Source: a virus. Taken from it: 64,000 bases of DNA. The stretch's first letter is position 1; every line of letters begins with the position of its first letter. Positions 63,382 through 64,000 of the stretch are shown one piece after another. A program made the position numbers and the translations under genes. The notes beneath the pieces are model-generated. The model saw nothing but the letters and a program-made list of their open reading frames with translations, was not told the DNA's origin and ran no database searches. The stretch is from positions 1 through 64,000 of IMG/VR virus record IMGVR_UViG_3300042691_020140; one strand, written 5' to 3'.

Positions 63382-63453
63382 AAATAGAGCGGCGGAACTT
63401 TTTCTGAAAATCTAAAATCTAAATTTCAAATTTCATTTCTGCTCCACCGCTCT
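63382..63453 (-). terminator. Terminator with long loop
   Basis: Read leftward, AGAGCGGTGGAGC pairs with GTTCCGCCGCTCT (with two G-T-type pairs), with a 42-base loop of AAATTT-type repeats, followed by ATTTTTATTT. Ends the leftward 63458 gene before the origin region. Confidence 0.65.
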
Positions 63454-63457
63454 GGTT

Positions 63458-63982
63458 CTACAACAATGGGATTTTATCTCCATAGTTATCTTTGAGTAGG
63501 CTTATATAATAAGTTAGTGTATTATCCCAAGATTTAAGCCACGGGTATTTATCTTGGTCATGTCCGTAATCTATCTTATCTTTATAGTATTTAAGAACGT
63601 AGTATGTAGTTTGGGCGGGCAACTTTTTATCTAGGAAGTTATCAAGTACTAGACTTAAGTAGCTACGTTCCCAGTGAGTAGTTCCGCCGGAATATGTTGG
63701 TACCAGCTCATACATAATTATTGGGTTATCAATAATAGCACCAGCTGTCTGGGGTCTGGCATCTACCCAAACCCGACATTCAAATCTGTCATAAGAAGCT
63801 GTGGTAAAGTTGTTCACCAACTTCATAACATAGAAAACAGGAATTCGTGAGTGATCCTCTAGAACTTGCACAGTCTCAAATCCAAGACGAATAAAATCGT
63901 TCATTGTCCTAAGGCCAACTGTAGCATAGTGGTAAATAGAGCCAGTCATTAGGTGCGGAGCACCGTAATCAGTACTTGACAT
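63458..63982 (-). CDS. Hypothetical protein, 174 aa
   Basis: A 174-aa protein, start ATG 63982 close to the window edge with no visible RBS in the sequence available. MSSTDYGAPHLMTGSIYHYA; Tyr-rich, mixed alpha/beta, helical end (YYISLLKDNYGDKI). No membrane segment, no known motif. Probably the last gene of a leftward unit that continues beyond the window. Confidence 0.6.
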   Translation of the reverse strand: MSSTDYGAPHLMTGSIYHYATVGLRTMNDFIRLGFETVQVLEDHSRIPVFYVMKLVNNFTTASYDRFECRVWVDARPQTAGAIIDNPIIMYELVPTYSGGTTHWERSYLSLVLDNFLDKKLPAQTTYYVLKYYKDKIDYGHDQDKYPWLKSWDNTLTYYISLLKDNYGDKIPLL

Positions 63983-64000
63983 AATATATAAAAACCCTTT

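Noticed and set aside
1-64000. tRNA genes, integrase, attachment sites or insertion sequences
   Set aside because: None found by reading for T-loop patterns, recombinase motifs or transposase genes; the HNH unit is the only mobile-looking element.

Overview
The window is a large piece of a tailed double-stranded DNA phage (Caudoviricetes). A long tape measure protein, tail tube, tail-assembly chaperone pair and fibre genes, with no sheath gene, point to siphovirus morphology. It carries HK97-type capsid, portal and large terminase genes. No integrase, repressor or tRNA gene was seen, so nothing here indicates lysogeny. The host is not shown directly. Sigma70-like promoters, strong Shine-Dalgarno sites, a B12-dependent ribonucleotide reductase, a BMP-type lipoprotein and a VanW-like protein fit a free-living bacterium. 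From memory the BMP protein most resembles Chloroflexota homologues, which is only a weak hint.

Layout. 1-29.4 kb is transcribed leftward. Going left from 28.97 kb it encodes capsid proteins, a candidate protease-scaffold, two paralogous capsid accessory proteins, the major capsid protein, connectors, tail tube, tail chaperones, tape measure, tail tip and fibres. After these come a glycosyltransferase and a replication block: SSB-like protein, primase, DnaB-like helicase and a PD-(D/E)XK nuclease. A Zn-ribbon/HTH regulator with its own palindromic operator sits at 29.0-29.45 kb. 29.5-45.9 kb is rightward. It has a C5 DNA methyltransferase, a Nmad1-like protein, a MazG-like protein and class II ribonucleotide reductase. 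It continues with a Zn-ribbon protein, TerL interrupted by an intein in its P-loop, portal, amidase and lysis membrane proteins. A beta-class methyltransferase, a BMP lipoprotein operon behind a strong promoter and structured leader, a VanW-like protein and an HNH nuclease gene bounded by a 20-bp inverted repeat follow.

46-62.8 kb is the most unusual part. It is an array of about 30 very small genes, mostly one per transcription unit. Nearly every unit has the same parts: heptamers of the form CTCTCAT/TTCTAAT repeated every 11 bp, then a TATAAT/TATACT -10 element 10-11 or 21 bp after the last register, no -35 box, often a short palindrome at the transcript start, a strong RBS, the small ORF, and a G/C hairpin block (about 60 hairpins in all). 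Units lie on both strands with the promoter turned accordingly. The promoter geometry is that of Pho-box-like, response-regulator-dependent promoters, so the array looks like a co-regulated set of interchangeable cassettes. Gene functions are mostly unknown; one encodes a RadC-like protein.

At 63.0-63.4 kb an array-type promoter, an AT-rich tract and four DnaA-box-like sites form a candidate replication origin. A last leftward gene lies at the right edge.
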